Source: Agapetus fuscipes (taxonomy: Eukaryota > Arthropoda > Insecta > Trichoptera > Glossosomatidae). From it: DNA of 64,000 nucleotides. Position numbers and translations under genes: made by a program. The stretch spans positions 18,536,347 to 18,600,346 of the forward strand of contig OX637337.1 in NCBI GenBank assembly GCA_951799405.1. The letters are read 5' to 3'. Within the stretch, counting starts at the first letter, position 1, and every line of letters begins with the position of its first letter. Shown piece by piece: positions 43,190 to 54,850 of this stretch. The notes beneath the pieces were generated by a model. It was not told the origin of the DNA. It ran no database searches and was given only the letters and a program-made list of their open reading frames with translations.

Positions 43190-43925
43190 ACAATACTGCA
43201 TACACAATATCTAAGCACACTAATATAGAAAGCCTACCACACTTGCATAGTAATAGATATAAAGTCTATAGTTCTGCAGGTAGAGCAGCCTTACGCCAAC
43301 CGCTTTATTCGAAGTGAGAGTTTCACTATTCTCGAGGCGACAGGTATTTTTCTTTGAAGAATCTGCAATACTGCATACAAAATATCTACGCAATATGTAA
43401 GAGGGCCAGCCTTACACCAACCATTTCGCTTGATTGACTTATCCCGAGGGGCCAGGTATTTTTCTCTAACGAATCTAAAAATACTGCATACGACATATCT
43501 ATGCATATCAATATAGAAACTTATTTCTACTCTTCTTTTCAGTTACCAGAGTAGGTTTCGTCATAAGTAAATGGGCCAGCCTTACGCCAACCCTAATCTA
43601 ATCTAATCTAAGTTGCAAAGATATGTTACATTGGAGATTCACATTACATGCATTCCCACAACAAGTTCGCGCTTGCACATGCCTCATGTGAGCCCACAAC
43701 ATAAACCCCTTTACTTGAAAATGAAGTTTTCCTGATCCCAAGGGGGAAGGCATTTATCTCGAATTTTAATAAATATGAAATACTGCAAACGAGAGATCTA
43801 TGCATATGAATATCAAAACCCATATCCACTATTGTTCAGTGGCCATAGTGCGTTCTGCCACAAGTAAGGTAGGCCAACTCACGCAAACCACTCGACTTGA
43901 AGAGAGGGTTTCCCTGATCCGATGA
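43190..43925. repeat. Degenerate repeated units with SINE-B-like pieces
   Basis: 'aatactgcata' plus 'atatctatgcatat' recurs at about 43190, 43370, 43488 and 43780, alternating with 'ggccagccttacgccaacc' and 'gaagtgagagtttc...ccgaggggccaggtattttt' segments (43275, 43405, 43570, 43870). The latter resemble SINE-B on the minus strand. An RTE-tail copy is inserted at 43597-43720. Unit length is about 120-180 bp. Confidence 0.5.
43597..43720 (-). mobile_element. RTE-tail repeat, 5'-truncated
   Basis: Three TAATC units, 'taagttgcaaagatatgttacatt', 'cacttgcacatgcctcatgtgagccc'. It is inserted into the repeated region described above. Confidence 0.65.
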
Positions 43926-43974
43926 TTAGATGGTGCTGCTCTACAGTTACAAAAGGTAATGAGAACTTTTACGA

Positions 43975-44205
43975 AATCCGGTGCGGGAGGCTTTCTATAT
44001 TTCATAAAATCATGAGTGTGAGTGTTGGTGAGGTGGCGGTTAAAGTCCTAATTCTTTGTAGCAGGGCTGCTAGCTGCGTAGCGTTGCGCTGTCTCTTGTG
44101 TTGATTTTCTTTTGAGACACTGAAAGGAAGTGGCGATTGGTTTTGGTTATGAATAGACCAGGATAAAATTAGGATTGGACACAAGTATCGGTAAATTGAT
44201 CCATA
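43975..44205 (-). pseudogene. Partner-LINE ORF2 C-terminus and 3' end, degenerate
   Basis: Same order as 59739-60181: 'ccggtgcgggaggctttcta', 'gcagggctgctagctgcg', 'gagacactgaaaggaagtggcgatt', 'aatagaccaggataaaattaggatt'. Frames are broken; only the last ~40 codons of the ORF region are present. Confidence 0.5.
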
Positions 44206-44589
44206 CATTACAAGCCACAGAGTGCTTTTCTGTATTTAAGTTTAATAAAAATCCCACAAAACCATTAGCAGGGCACAAATATACGTAGTTTCAAAAACCA
44301 CTCTCCCAGAGCTCTGTCATTTTTGGTCGATGGATTTTTTGCGGATTTTTTTTGTCGAGTTTCGGCCGTTCCAATTGAATGTGCAATTAGTCCCACATGC
44401 ACTTGTTGGAGGGGTGGAGGGGAGAGGGAGTTCGCATGCAGTTTTGGACGGTTCCGTTCAAATGATAGATTGACCACTCTCTACATCTTCGAAAGGAAAA
44501 TTTTCCGACGTTTGTAAAGACCAATAAAATATGGGAACAAATAACGACGAAGATACAACATGTAACTAATATACCAAGAAGTTCTATAA

Positions 44590-44635
44590 TTTGTAATATA
44601 AGTTGCAAAGATATATTTACATTTAAATACGTTCT
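44590..44635 (-). mobile_element. RTE-tail repeat, 3' scrap
   Basis: 'tataagttgcaaagatatatttacattta' only. Confidence 0.5.
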
Positions 44636-44637
44636 GT

Positions 44638-44868
44638 TTTTGAGTATATCACACCTCAAGAGCCTTTTGCGAGCTTGGTCGTCGCTGTAGAAATCACCAA
44701 GCTACAAGGGTCTTTGGTACCTCCGGCCTCCAGTCTTGTGTAATCCTCTTTAGTAAGGGCGGATTAATTTTTCGACTCACGGAAGAGGAATCAAACTGAT
44801 GATCTTCCAATTACCGAGTCCGAAGAGTTGACCACTGGACTACAATCTGGTCACAAATTAAATGTATG
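44638..44868 (-). mobile_element. SINE-A, full but diverged
   Basis: Minus strand: head GACCAGATTGTAGTCCAGTGG with 'cttcggactcggtaattgg', body, then 'accaagctcgcaaaaggctcttgaggtgtgat' (tail type a). Confidence 0.6.
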
Positions 44869-46239
44869 ATATATAGGTATATGTAGATACTAATATAATG
44901 TACCTTTTTTTGTTTATTTCTTATTTATAATCTTTTATAAATACAACAACGACAAAAACATTCCGATTCGAAACAAATCGAAACATTGACATAATGAGAA
45001 TCAAAAGTCGCGGGATTTCTAGATGGCTCGCTTGACCCATAAAACAAGTGGGCCCCTAATTGGCTCGGCGTCCTCTGGTCCCCTCCCCCCTAGTCCCTGT
45101 TAGTCCCCCCGCGTGTCCCCTCGTGGATAACCGGGCGCAATATAATTGCAGGGATTTTTCCCTCAATGGGACTAATCAAAAAAGTTGTCCCGTAGGACTG
45201 GGAAAGGAGAGGACAGGATCTAGGGGTAAATAAATAATTGTAGGTATCTAAAAATATCGTTTTTGAAAAATATTTGCATCAGTAACACAAATACAGTTTT
45301 GGAATGCGTTGTATTAATTTTACACACTATAGTTTTATTAAATTTCTAAAAAAAAGTTTTGTTAAGCTTCTTTTTCTTTAATAGCCCTACAGCTCTATCT
45401 CTCCTTGGTGTCCGCTAGCTTGAGCCTTCTTCCATCTCTATTCTGGATCGCCGTCCCTCAGCTTGGAACTTGCAGGATCTCACCCAAATCTCAGATGAAT
45501 ACATAAGCTCTGCCACTTTTTCCGAACTTCCCTGAGACACAGGCTTTCCTAGTTCAGGCTCATTTCTTACTTAAGTTAAAAAAAAACTGCACCCTATGTA
45601 AGTCTACTGTAAATCCCCCCCTTGCTTGTGAAAATAAATCTAGGTGCCAAAACAAATAAAATAGTTCACCTTAAGAATTTCACGTAGAGTTAATTTACAT
45701 TTTTTTGTAATTAAAGGGACATATTTCCAACAGTGCATTTAATCTAATGTAAAGGAATGATCCTAAGAACACATAGATTTCTTGTAAAAGCATGTCTTAT
45801 TGGTGGACAAACTAAATATTTACGACTTTTATTATGCTTTGGCAAACAAAATATTATTCCATGTAAAATAAGTGTAGAAAATAATGTTATATGAAATGAA
45901 AAAAATATTTTTGTACATTTCTGAATCCGCTCCTGAGAGCAGGTACGTATTGGGCAGAGTCAAGTGTGTGGCTACACTAAGGACCTAATTTATTTAATTG
46001 GACGCGATCCTCATTACGCCACTGTGCTCCGTCTCGGCGCATTTATTCACCAACTTTTCCTTTCAATTAATATTAATTAAACGCTTAATTAACGTAATGA
46101 TTAACCTATTCGTTAAAATTGATTATTTGTGAGAGACGCTTTTTATAGTTTATCCATTAAAATAGGTGTATAGAATAGTCGCAGTTTGACGGTTAAAACA
46201 TTGAATATACTTTTCTTTTCATTTTATCATCTACTTATT
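44869..46239. other. Unassigned stretch
   Basis: 45040-45240 is C/G-richer and low-copy; about 45480-45550 resembles a decayed RTE-tail piece. No gene recognised. 46000-46060 is another small GC-richer islet. Confidence 0.35.
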
Positions 46240-46500
46240 AAGTTGCAATGACATGTTTATATTTAAGGTATGTTTTTAATGCATTTTTTACTAGCAGATA
46301 CGTATAAGCTCGTGCTCACACATGCCACATGTGTTAGTGTACTTACAAAATAAAACCCAAATTTGAAGTGAACATAAGCACTGCAGTCTCTTGTGACTTT
46401 GCCTACCACCGCTAAGAAGATGAATGCCATTGGCCAAACATTTTTTTAGCATATGGCTGGTCACTGTTCAATCTCATAGCAACCAAAAACATTTTTGAAA
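46240..46500 (-). mobile_element. RTE-tail repeat, diverged
   Basis: 'taagttgcaatgacatgtttatattta', 'agcagatacgtataagctcgtgctcacacatgccacatgt', then a weaker 5' part. Confidence 0.55.
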
Positions 46501-47164
46501 ATGCATTTGTAAGTCTCTTACTTTAGTATAAATTTTGTATCTGTATTCAATAAATAAACCATGTAAACAAATCAACGATGTCCTCACATTTGGCAACGTC
46601 ACGTGGCTGGGTTGCTAGAGCAAAAACTCAACTCAATCGGGAAAGGTAAAAATATGTTTGTGAATTGCATTGCTCTGCACGATTTAATTTAAAAAAAAGT
46701 CCGTTAAGTTCATAAAAGAATTAGTTGTAGCAATGAAGAACATAATTCATAAAAAAACCTTGGTGCATCATTTTTAGATGGTAAAAAGTTAAAATATGTA
46801 TATTGGCAATTACTGAAGTTCTTTTCAGTGTCAAGATCCAAGAATGATCTTTGTTATTCTGGGATCGTCTAAAAACTCCCGCCTCTGACTCCGCTTGGAC
46901 CACTAACTGGCTTATTAGGAGCCTCCAAGAGCGAGATTTTTCGAAAACACAGCGTATCATATGTATTATATTTGGCTGCCGTAAAAGGACTCAAAAGGGT
47001 CTTAATTGGATCCAAAGACTATATACAAAACTCTCAATGATGGTCAACGGTTTACATTTTCAAAAAACAACTAAATAACTACAGTACTTGGATACCTTAA
47101 TTGAAAGGATTACGAAAAGTACAGTAAAAATTGTTAATTTTCTCAGAGGAAATTTACAATTATT
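46501..47164. other. Unassigned stretch
   Basis: No named element. 46850-46980 has two overlapping short frames without a recognised domain. Confidence 0.35.
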
Positions 47165-47405
47165 TTCCTTGACTTATAGGTTGGTATGAGGCTGACCACC
47201 CATACAGTAAAAAATGGTTCACTTTGCCAATGTCACCCCTGTGTCAGGGAAGGTCGATAAAAGTTGTAGGGCTTATGTTCATTTGAGGTTTGGATTTTAT
47301 TTGTAAGTACACATTCAGCATTTGTAAGCGCGAACTACATGTGTTTGTTTGTGAGCATACATCTGAGAGCTTTAAATTAATATATCCTTGCAACTTAAAT
47401 TAAAG
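47165..47405 (+). mobile_element. RTE-tail repeat, near complete
   Basis: Starts TTTTCCTTGACTTATAGG, ends 'atatccttgcaacttaaattaaag'. Moderately preserved. Confidence 0.75.
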
Positions 47406-47429
47406 ATTATTATTTATACATAAATAAAT

Positions 47430-47970
47430 AAAAAGCTGCATACATAGTATTCAGATTTTTGCCACGTTGTCCTCAAAGATCATACATTTGACAATTGAAA
47501 CCTATTTAATTTCACAGGCAATGGGGTGGCATTACGCAAACTACTTAACATGGAGTGAGAGTTTTTCTGCTTCCGAATTAACAGGTTATCTTTTCTTGTG
47601 ATGGTCATTTCGACTGAGATGACAAGAAAAAACAAATTAACTCCCTGATAGAGAATTTTCCTATGGCTGTTATCAAGACAAATAGAAGGGGCAACCAATC
47701 TATAGGGGCAAAAAATAGGCAACGCGTGGTAAAAAAAAATTTTAAGAATTTCACGGGGCAAAAAGCTAGCATTACATGAATTGGAGTTTTTTGCTCTTGA
47801 AAGAGTAGGTTCTCTTTTTTTATAATTTTTTTGTGAAGCTTGACGGTGCTATGATTTGGGGTAGAAGAGAACAGCTAAACAGGCTATCATGTCTGATGCT
47901 CTCAAGGGGAATCGAACTCTGGCCTTCTGGTATTGAAAATAAGTTTTTAGTTTTCTATCAACTGATCCAT
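47430..47970 (-). mobile_element. SINE-B remnants
   Basis: Minus orientation: 3' end at about 47455-47520 ('tttgccacgttgtcctc...', 'acctatttaatttcacagg'), a body-like block at 47520-47605, a second similar block at 47755-47830, and a decayed head at about 47880-47970 ('gggaatcgaactctggcc', 'ctatcaactgatccatcaacc'). It looks like one and a half copies. Confidence 0.45.
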
Positions 47971-48689
47971 CAACCAAATCATAATTTTCAAAAAAAATCC
48001 AAAGCTAATTTTTATTTTTCATTTTGAAGAGCAATTATTTTTTTATAAAATGGAGTACTACAAAGTTTCCGCTGAAACATTTAATAAGTTGTTAAATCTT
48101 TATTGTATTTTAGATAGAAATATTAGGAAGAGCCCTTGAAAAATAAGTATTTGTGAAGTATAAAATATCCTCATTAATTCCACATTTTCAGTACTTAGTA
48201 ATAACTCTATGGTAATTACCTACTTACTTAATTAATTTCCAAAATAATAGCAATGATGTAATATGCTCTTGTATTAAATAATAGGAGGGATCACTAAGGC
48301 TCTTTTCAAATATTTTACTTTCAGCAGTAAAACGGTCTTTTTAAGGTATTCAAAAATCCTCTTCGTCTTTTTCGTCAACTTTGACTCATAGATCTGTTTG
48401 TTTTAGTGGATAGCGGACCTACTCCTGGGATACCGATGTCCAGATATCTTTCCACCTCTTAGGCGGTTTTCCAGGGAGGCGACGACCCAGTTACAACCGC
48501 ATTTTCCAGATCCTGGAGTCGTCCATTATGGTGGTCCCTCCAAAACCTACGTCTGTCTCTGCTCTATAATACGATGTCCTCTATATTACAGGTCTGCCTG
48601 ATACCGTCATTGCGGATTCTGCCCCTTTTTTGAGGTTTTTATGATGAAAGAAAACTGGAGTTCACAGGACATTGAAAACTAGTTGGATT
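47971..48689. other. Unassigned stretch
   Basis: 48430-48620 is GC-richer and may be further degenerate LINE coding, but I could not place it. Confidence 0.3.
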
Positions 48690-48900
48690 CACATTGAATG
48701 GACCATCGGAGTCAGGAAAAGATGGTTGAGATATCGGACCTAAAGGGGCGTAGGACAGAGGAAAGACCTAGATTTAGGTGGCTGCATGGAGTGGTGGTAG
48801 ACTGCCGTGTGGAGTATGCACCTGAAGGAGGAAGGTATTATACAGACAGCGGTGGCTACGGTTGATTAAGGAGGCCAATACCCATCCCGAGTTGTTGTGG
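48690..48900 (+). pseudogene. Possible LINE C-terminal scrap
   Basis: In a plus frame, a 'RPRFRWLHGVVVDCRVEY' type stretch recalls the GRPRxRWxD block near the C-terminus of RTE-like LINE proteins. No other motif is present and frames are broken. Confidence 0.3.
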
Positions 48901-49734
48901 CATTAATGATAATGATGATGGTGAATTATGTTTTTGTAAAGGTGAACATGCAGGGACTTAAAAAATAAACGTCATTTTCTAATAAATCAACTTAAATTAT
49001 TCATTAAGTATAAGAAGAATTTAAATTTTACCCTGCAAAATCGGATTCAGCTATTAATGAGAAGGTTCATATTTCCCATAGAAAAGACGGAGAAATAATA
49101 TCCCGTCAAAATAAAGGAAATGTAATATGAAAGTTATTAATTACTTTAATTATTAATTAAGCAAAATTAATACTCTAAATCTATTTATTCTAAATAAGTA
49201 CTGATACTTTTCTATTCGATGTGCATTAGGCGCTGGTGTTTAAGTTTACTTACATCTACTCTGATAAGTTTTTGAGAATTAAAAAAGTTTAATTTAAAAA
49301 GGCAAAAATATAAACAAAGTTTTCAAAAAAAGTTTTTAAAAAATCTCGCCTTTGACTCCAAAGTGATAAGTTTGTATTTTTTGGTTGAAAATAAAGGCAC
49401 CAAGCTATGTATGTTTAAAAACCTTAGGCCTTAGGTTATGTGTGATTTACATAAAATTCATAATCATAACGCTGCCTTAGTTTTTGTTCGTCGTATAGAA
49501 CATTAAGCTAATTTGACATGAGCAATGTTTGCATGTGTACTGGACCAATGTGTATTTTGAAAACAGGAAATAGATTTTTAAAATATTTAAAACAACTCTC
49601 ACATTATCGAGTTGTATGTTTTTCCTTAGCTCAGATTGTGTAGAATTTGATTCCTAAGACAACTGCATTAAAAAGTCATATTTGACAAAATTGGTCCATA
49701 CGGCAAACAAGAACTGAGGGAACTATAAGACGTA
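48901..49734. other. Unassigned AT-rich stretch
   Basis: Nothing recognised. Confidence 0.35.
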
Positions 49735-49860
49735 TAAGTTTGTGCTTACACATGCTGCATGGGTACTCGCATAAGAAAATCTTAACCTCAAATGAACATG
49801 AACCCTTTACGCCTTTTCCTGAAAAAGGACTAGCAGAAGCATATGTGAGCTATTTTTTTA
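49735..49860 (-). mobile_element. RTE-tail repeat, partial
   Basis: 'ataagtttgtgcttacacatgctgcatggg', 'cttaacctcaaatgaacatgaaccc', 'ttttcctgaaaaagg'. Confidence 0.5.
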
Positions 49861-50589
49861 CGGAATTAGTTTTCAGTCAAACATGTTTAATTCGAGAACT
49901 CATATTCATCTTACAATTTAATTACTTTAGTGAAAGATAGGTCCACAATGCACATCAAGTTATTTAAATTTTAAGGGATTGTGTTCTAAGGGCTCGTTTT
50001 TAGACAGTAGTTAAGACCGTTTTCAATGTGACCGCAAATGGACAAAATATTATGAAATGACAAAGTTAAGAGCTTTGAAAAACAGATGCGGTTACGGAGA
50101 GTTAGTAATGATGTAAAATATACAGATTAAGTACTTATCTATCTCTTTCCAAATGCTCAAAATTACAGGAACGAACTTCTGATTATTGCGAAAAAAAAAA
50201 TAATACCTGATTCTGATAGCACTAAAATATTATCAAATCATTACCAGTTGATTTAAAAATAAAACCTTATGATCATACGAAGTGTAGAGTGGTTTACTTT
50301 AAGGTTTATTACAAAATAACTATTATTACAGAAACTCACCTAATGATCAAGAGGTATTTAAAAAAAGTAAGAACATATTATTCTACTTCATTACAATATT
50401 GGATTCTACCAATATTTAAAAAAAATCATATGGCAAACCCGTTAGTACCCTATTTCATCCACTCCCTGAAATAAAACTCTTCCAATCATATCTCAGCCTC
50501 CTTGGTGAAGACCTTGTCGAGTCACCATTGACTTGCGAATCCTAGGTTTGGTTCTTGATCAGATATGAAAAGAAATAAGAATATTGATG
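49861..50589. other. Unassigned AT-rich stretch
   Basis: Nothing recognised. Confidence 0.35.
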
Positions 50590-51083
50590 TCACTCCTTAT
50601 ATATATATTTGGATGACTTATTCTTCTTTTGGGCGCCGTTTAGTGGCTCCAGCCACCCCAAGGGCGCCCACCGCTCACTCTCTTCTTGTGAAGATGGTGG
50701 TCTTCAGCTCCTTCCTGAAGCGCTCCTCGCTGGTTTCCGTCCTCAGCTTCAAAGGCAGCCGGTTCCAGCACAACGGTCCCGCCGAACTGAACGCCCTATC
50801 CCCAAAGCCCGTTCTGCTCCGTCGAGATGGCATTTTCAGCTTGTTGATAGCATCACTCTGCGCCGAGCGAAGAGTGCACCGCTTATCAAAAATCTCGTCA
50901 AGCTTACATAATTCGGCTAAGTAAGAAGGGGCCGTTCCTCTGAGTGCTTTAAATACCAACAGGCACATTTTGTATTCCACTCTCTCCGGGACACGCAGCC
51001 AGTGAAGATTCTGCAATAGAGGAGTGACATGGTCAGTTCTACTGCCTCCCAAAATCACTTTTGCTGCGGTGTTAAAAACGACT
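50590..51083 (-). mobile_element. CR1-type LINE, 5'-truncated
   Basis: ORF2 C-terminus (50675-51083) plus a short 3' UTR of about 80 bp with 'aaacggcgcccaaaagaagaa' (element strand reversed) and a short TA run. GC-richer than its flanks. Its upstream end is cut by the RTE-tail repeat at 51081. Confidence 0.65.
50675..51083 (-). pseudogene. CR1-type ORF2 C-terminal fragment
   Basis: About 136 codons open to the stop, without an own start. Visible: NTAAKVILGGSRTDHVTPLL, LHWLRVPERVEYKMCLLVFK and ALRGTAPSYLAELC, the well-known CR1/L2-type block after the thumb, then RAFSSAGPLCWNRLPLKLR and ERFRKELKTTIF at the end. The apparent first codons (to 51112) come from the antisense of the neighbouring RTE-tail copy. 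RT motifs are missing. No internal stop. Confidence 0.7.
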
Positions 51084-51335
51084 GATAGGTTGGTATGCGG
51101 CTGACCACCCATACTGTAAAAAATGGTTCACTTTGCCAATGTCACCCAGGGGCTTCAGGGAAGGTCGGCAAGAGTTGCAGGGCTTATGTTCATTTGAGAT
51201 TGGGGTTTTTAAATTGTAGGTCCACATGCAGCATGTGTAAGCGCGAAATTATGCATGTCTGCTTGTGGGAATGCATTTAATATGAATCTCAAATGATACA
51301 TATCTTTGCAGCTTAGATTTAGATTTAGATTTAGA
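51081..51335 (+). mobile_element. RTE-tail repeat, near complete
   Basis: Begins 'actgataggttggtatgcggctgaccaccc' (first bases altered at the junction with the CR1 fragment) and ends 'tatctttgcagcttagatttagatttagattt'. Well preserved, with a GG insertion in 'acccaggggcttcagg'. Confidence 0.8.
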
Positions 51336-51454
51336 ATCATAGCGCCCTTGGAGTGACATTGAGTTACGAAACGGCGCTGAAAAGGAAATCATCATAATCA
51401 TCATCATTTACTCTTCCAGATATAAAAAGGAACATGAAAATAAGTAGGGAGGTG

Positions 51455-51720
51455 CGCTAAATATTATTATAATAATTATTTTTATTCCAGCCAAGTCACG
51501 CGGAGGGTGCAATTCGTAACCAGACATAATAATAAAACATACATTTTCAATACATAAGAAAACAACGGATAACAAATAGATAAAACATATTAGATATAAG
51601 AAAACAAGATACAAAAAAAATACACAAAAAGAAAAATATATTTGAAAAAAAAATGCATTAAAAAATAATACCAACAGAAAAAAAATCATGCAGGGGTACG
51701 AAACATTTATTATTTTAGAA
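51455..51720 (-). mobile_element. LINE 3' UTR remnant (type D)
   Basis: Minus strand: a T-rich region, then 'tacgaattgcaccctccgcgtgacttggctgg', 'aataaaaataatt' and an ATT/ATA end. The same block is at 55204-55560. Its T-richness on the element strand resembles the 3' UTR at 27685-27952, so a CR1/Jockey-type source is likely. Confidence 0.45.
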
Positions 51721-52390
51721 TACTTTTTATTTTATTTATTCCAATTTTCTGTTATTGCAGATAAGATAAAAGTTCATATTTCAGATGTGCCCCTGTTAAC
51801 AGTTTATTATCTCTAGAAATGTGTATCGGGCACCAGAGGGACTTAGAATCCCTCCTAACCACGGACTGATCGTGACCTAACTAATAAAGCAACACTTACG
51901 TACTGGCATGTACAGAAGTAATGTATCAACTGTTTGGATACGCATACATGAAAGTAATAACAATTTCAACATAACAGAATCACATAGAAGTAATAACAAC
52001 AACAGAATCACATAGCATCAAAAAAGTACTTCCATCTGGAATAAAAAAAAAATCCGTTGTGTTATATGAGTCTATCTAGAAATTTAACGCGTGATGCAGT
52101 ATACAATTTGTATATGAAAATTTAGCAGCCTTAAAAGAAGCTAACGAAAAAATCTGACATCTCTAAAAGTACTTACAATACATGTAATATATATTATGTT
52201 AAATAATCAATAATTGAAATTGTGAATGTTTCTTTAAAAAAGATGTTTCAATTTTATTTTTCACCCCTTATACATAGGCACATCTCCCGTGTAAATTATG
52301 AATGTCTGTAATTTGGCAAAATAATTTTGTTTTTGCTGAGAAAAGTTTTTTTAATTGTAGTTATAAAGAAAAATACGTATACATGTACCC
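51721..52390. other. Unassigned AT-rich stretch
   Basis: Short direct repetition of 'aagtaataacaa...cagaatcacatag' at 51950-52020. Nothing else recognised. Confidence 0.35.
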
Positions 52391-52620
52391 TTAGTAAGAG
52401 TTGCAAAACTTGAGTAAAGTAATGTTTACGGAAAGTATTAAAAAGTGATTTTCCCCAAAATCTGCCGTTTTTGTTTCTTACACTTTATGGTCTTAGCAAA
52501 AGACTAACAGTAATGAAGAAAATCAAGTTCAAACGAACAAAAACGGCAGATTTTGGGGAAAACCACTCTTTAATATGTTCCGTAAACTTTACTATACTTT
52601 AGTTTTGCAACTCGTACTCA
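52391..52620. repeat. Foldback element with ~86-bp arms
   Basis: Left arm 52391-52476 and right arm 52535-52620 pair with a few mismatches; the best block is 'ttttccccaaaatctgccg' with its complement. Spacer of 58 bp (52477-52534). Not related in sequence to the foldback at 42680 but similar in geometry. No ORF inside. Confidence 0.85.
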
Positions 52621-53767
52621 GGATCAGCTGTACAAGGAAACCCCATGTTTCATGCGTATAAAACTTGTAATAAATATCTACCCCACTTAATCGATCTTTA
52701 TGTATTTGAACAGGTTATTATGTTGTTGTCGTATTCTTTAAGCTTCTATTTTATTTTTAAACCAACACATCCTTCCAACCACTACACAATAACTCATTCT
52801 GCACACTTTTTCTGTGATTTATTTTTCTATCCGGTGCCGGATCTAAGATTAATAGTGTATGGAGATGTATGGCAGCTTTCACACAGTTTATCCGGTAATC
52901 CATGGACAATCAAGACAGAATACGTTGCATCTGAAATGGTTCTAAGCCTTCTTAATATTTTTCATCACTAAAACAAACAAAGCGTTTCGGACTTTTAGCC
53001 GAAATTCTTACACGAATCGTTATACACTTCCCTCTCGCCATTTTCGTGTCCCATCGACATGCCAAACGACATGACAAACACAGCAAGCCGTCGATTAGCC
53101 GAGGCTACTCTGTATGCGGGCCGCGCGCCCGTCACAGCGGCCGCAGACAAAGGACGCTTTTTGCGGCACCCACCGCAATCGCCTTACTTCAATCTGAGCA
53201 CAGTTTACTTATATGCAACCTCTAATGATGTCCAGATATTTCGGTTTTTGACTTTTTGGACCACAGCTTAAAGCTAACTGTACATTCAAAGCCGAAATCT
53301 CTTTCACAAGTTTGAAGTTGTGCCAGTTTTTATCAACATTTACGAAATGTTCTAAAATTGTAAAATTGAATGTATTTATTTTCCTATGGTTTCGTACACC
53401 TCTCAACCGATATTTATAATTTTTTCAGGAAACTTCTTTTGTAAATGTTTTTTGTAAAGTTTGTTGTTGATCAAATAGCAATTAATGGCTTTTTTCGTTA
53501 CTTTCGTAGAAAATATATGAAAGAATTTCTCCCAAAGCTTGGCTAAACCACTCATTAAATCTTTATCAAATTGTCAGGAGCGTATAGATTACCTTCCACA
53601 TTACCATCATATGAACTTTAATAACGATGTCAGATTAGAAACAAAATTTCAGCCATCTTATTGTACTAACTACATTTTTCAGAGATTTTCTATTTACATT
53701 TCTCAAGTGTTTTTCTCAATTTTCTGAAAGAGTAAATATTAACACAATCATTCCTATCATTAAAATT
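52621..53767. other. Unassigned stretch with GC-rich islet
   Basis: 53040-53200 is a conspicuous GC-rich single-copy islet (with CGGGCCGCGCGCCC near 53118). The frame 53059-53271 has no recognised domain. 52645-52971 is an open frame of 108 codons without a domain. Confidence 0.4.
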
Positions 53768-54010
53768 CCTAGACTTATAGGTTGTAAGAAAACTGTACTG
53801 TGAAAATTGTTTAATTTTTCTAAAATCACCACTGATTCAGGAAAGAGCAGCAAGAGTTGCAAGGCTTACGTTCATTTCGGTATAAGGTTTTTATTTTGTT
53901 TATTTGCATGTAGCATGTTTACCTGCGAACTAACACATTTTTGCTTGCGGGTTATGAATTAATTATGAATTTTCGATGTAAATATGTAAACCTTAGCAAC
54001 TAAGATTATA
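53768..54010 (+). mobile_element. RTE-tail repeat, diverged
   Basis: 'cctagacttataggttg', 'caccactgattcaggaaagagcagcaagagttgcaaggcttacgttcatttc', 'catgtagcatgtttacctgcgaact', 'cttagcaactaagatt'. Confidence 0.65.
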
Positions 54011-54312
54011 GGTAGATCATGTTTTACACAGCCAATTAGACACCTGGTATTATCTACAATATTAATTATGAAAAATCTCCATTAGTGAGCTTTTCCAGAC
54101 AAAAGGCTTTCGTGTAATTTTAACAGGCAGATAATTATTATTAACCAGTAGCGCACCTCCACTGTATTAATATTGTATTCGCTAATTACTGATAACCCGA
54201 TCACTCATTGTTCTACCGACCGCCTAGCTAATAAAACCAGAGGCGTATCTATTTTGTAAGCCTTTTGGAATATATTTTATGAATAAAAGTCATTTACTGA
54301 AATGTTAGTATA

Positions 54313-54525
54313 AGTCGGTGATATGGCCGCGGGGATCAAGTCGGGTTATTTGGAACCGGACAACGTTGGTTTGAATCCCGCGACGATAACTTCGACCCAG
54401 GTTCAACAGATGCCGTTGCATGCACACAAGCTTCTGCTTTCGCATGAAGACAACTGGCCAGGCGAAATAGGTTGGTGGATTGGTGATACGTTGGTCCTTT
54501 CCACAAATCTATTAAAAAAAATTAA
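54313..54525 (+). mobile_element. SINE-C copy 2
   Basis: Same order as 26142-26372: 'gtcggtgatatggcc', 'tatttggaaccggacaacgttggtttgaatcc' (B box slightly decayed), 'caggttcaacagatgccgttgcatgcacacaagcttctg', 'ttccacaaatctatt' and an A run. A small deletion follows the B box. Confidence 0.6.
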
Positions 54526-54589
54526 AAAAATGTTGTCCGTGGTTTCAATATAAACTTGTAAATAAAACACTTGAGCCGATAATTTATCA

Positions 54590-54850
54590 TAAGTTGCAAA
54601 GATATATAAAGGTAAGGAATTTAAGTTCCTTCACTTATAGGTTGGCTTATGGCTGATCAGCTATGCTGTAAGCAAAATGGTTCACTTTGCCGATGTCACC
54701 CCTGTTTCAGGGGAAGTCCGAAAGAGTTGCAAGTCTTATATTCATTTGAGATTGGGTTTTTATGTTGTAAGTTCACATTCACAAGTGGAATGCATTTAAT
54801 ATTAATCTTAATTGTAATATATCTTTGCAACTAAGATTTTAGATTTTAGA
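54590..54850 (+). mobile_element. RTE-tail repeat (with a small opposite-strand scrap at its start)
   Basis: 'cataagttgcaaagatata' (54590-54608) is the 3' end of a minus-strand copy. From about 54628 'ttccttcacttataggttgg' begins a plus-strand copy that ends 'atatctttgcaactaagatttt'. Confidence 0.7.

Noticed and set aside
50565..50924. Plus-strand frames with Ser/Arg-rich content
   Set aside because: Antisense of the CR1-type ORF2 fragment, which carries recognisable motifs on the minus strand.
51408..51689. Phe/Ile-rich 93-codon frame on the minus strand
   Set aside because: Translation of a T-rich LINE 3' UTR remnant.
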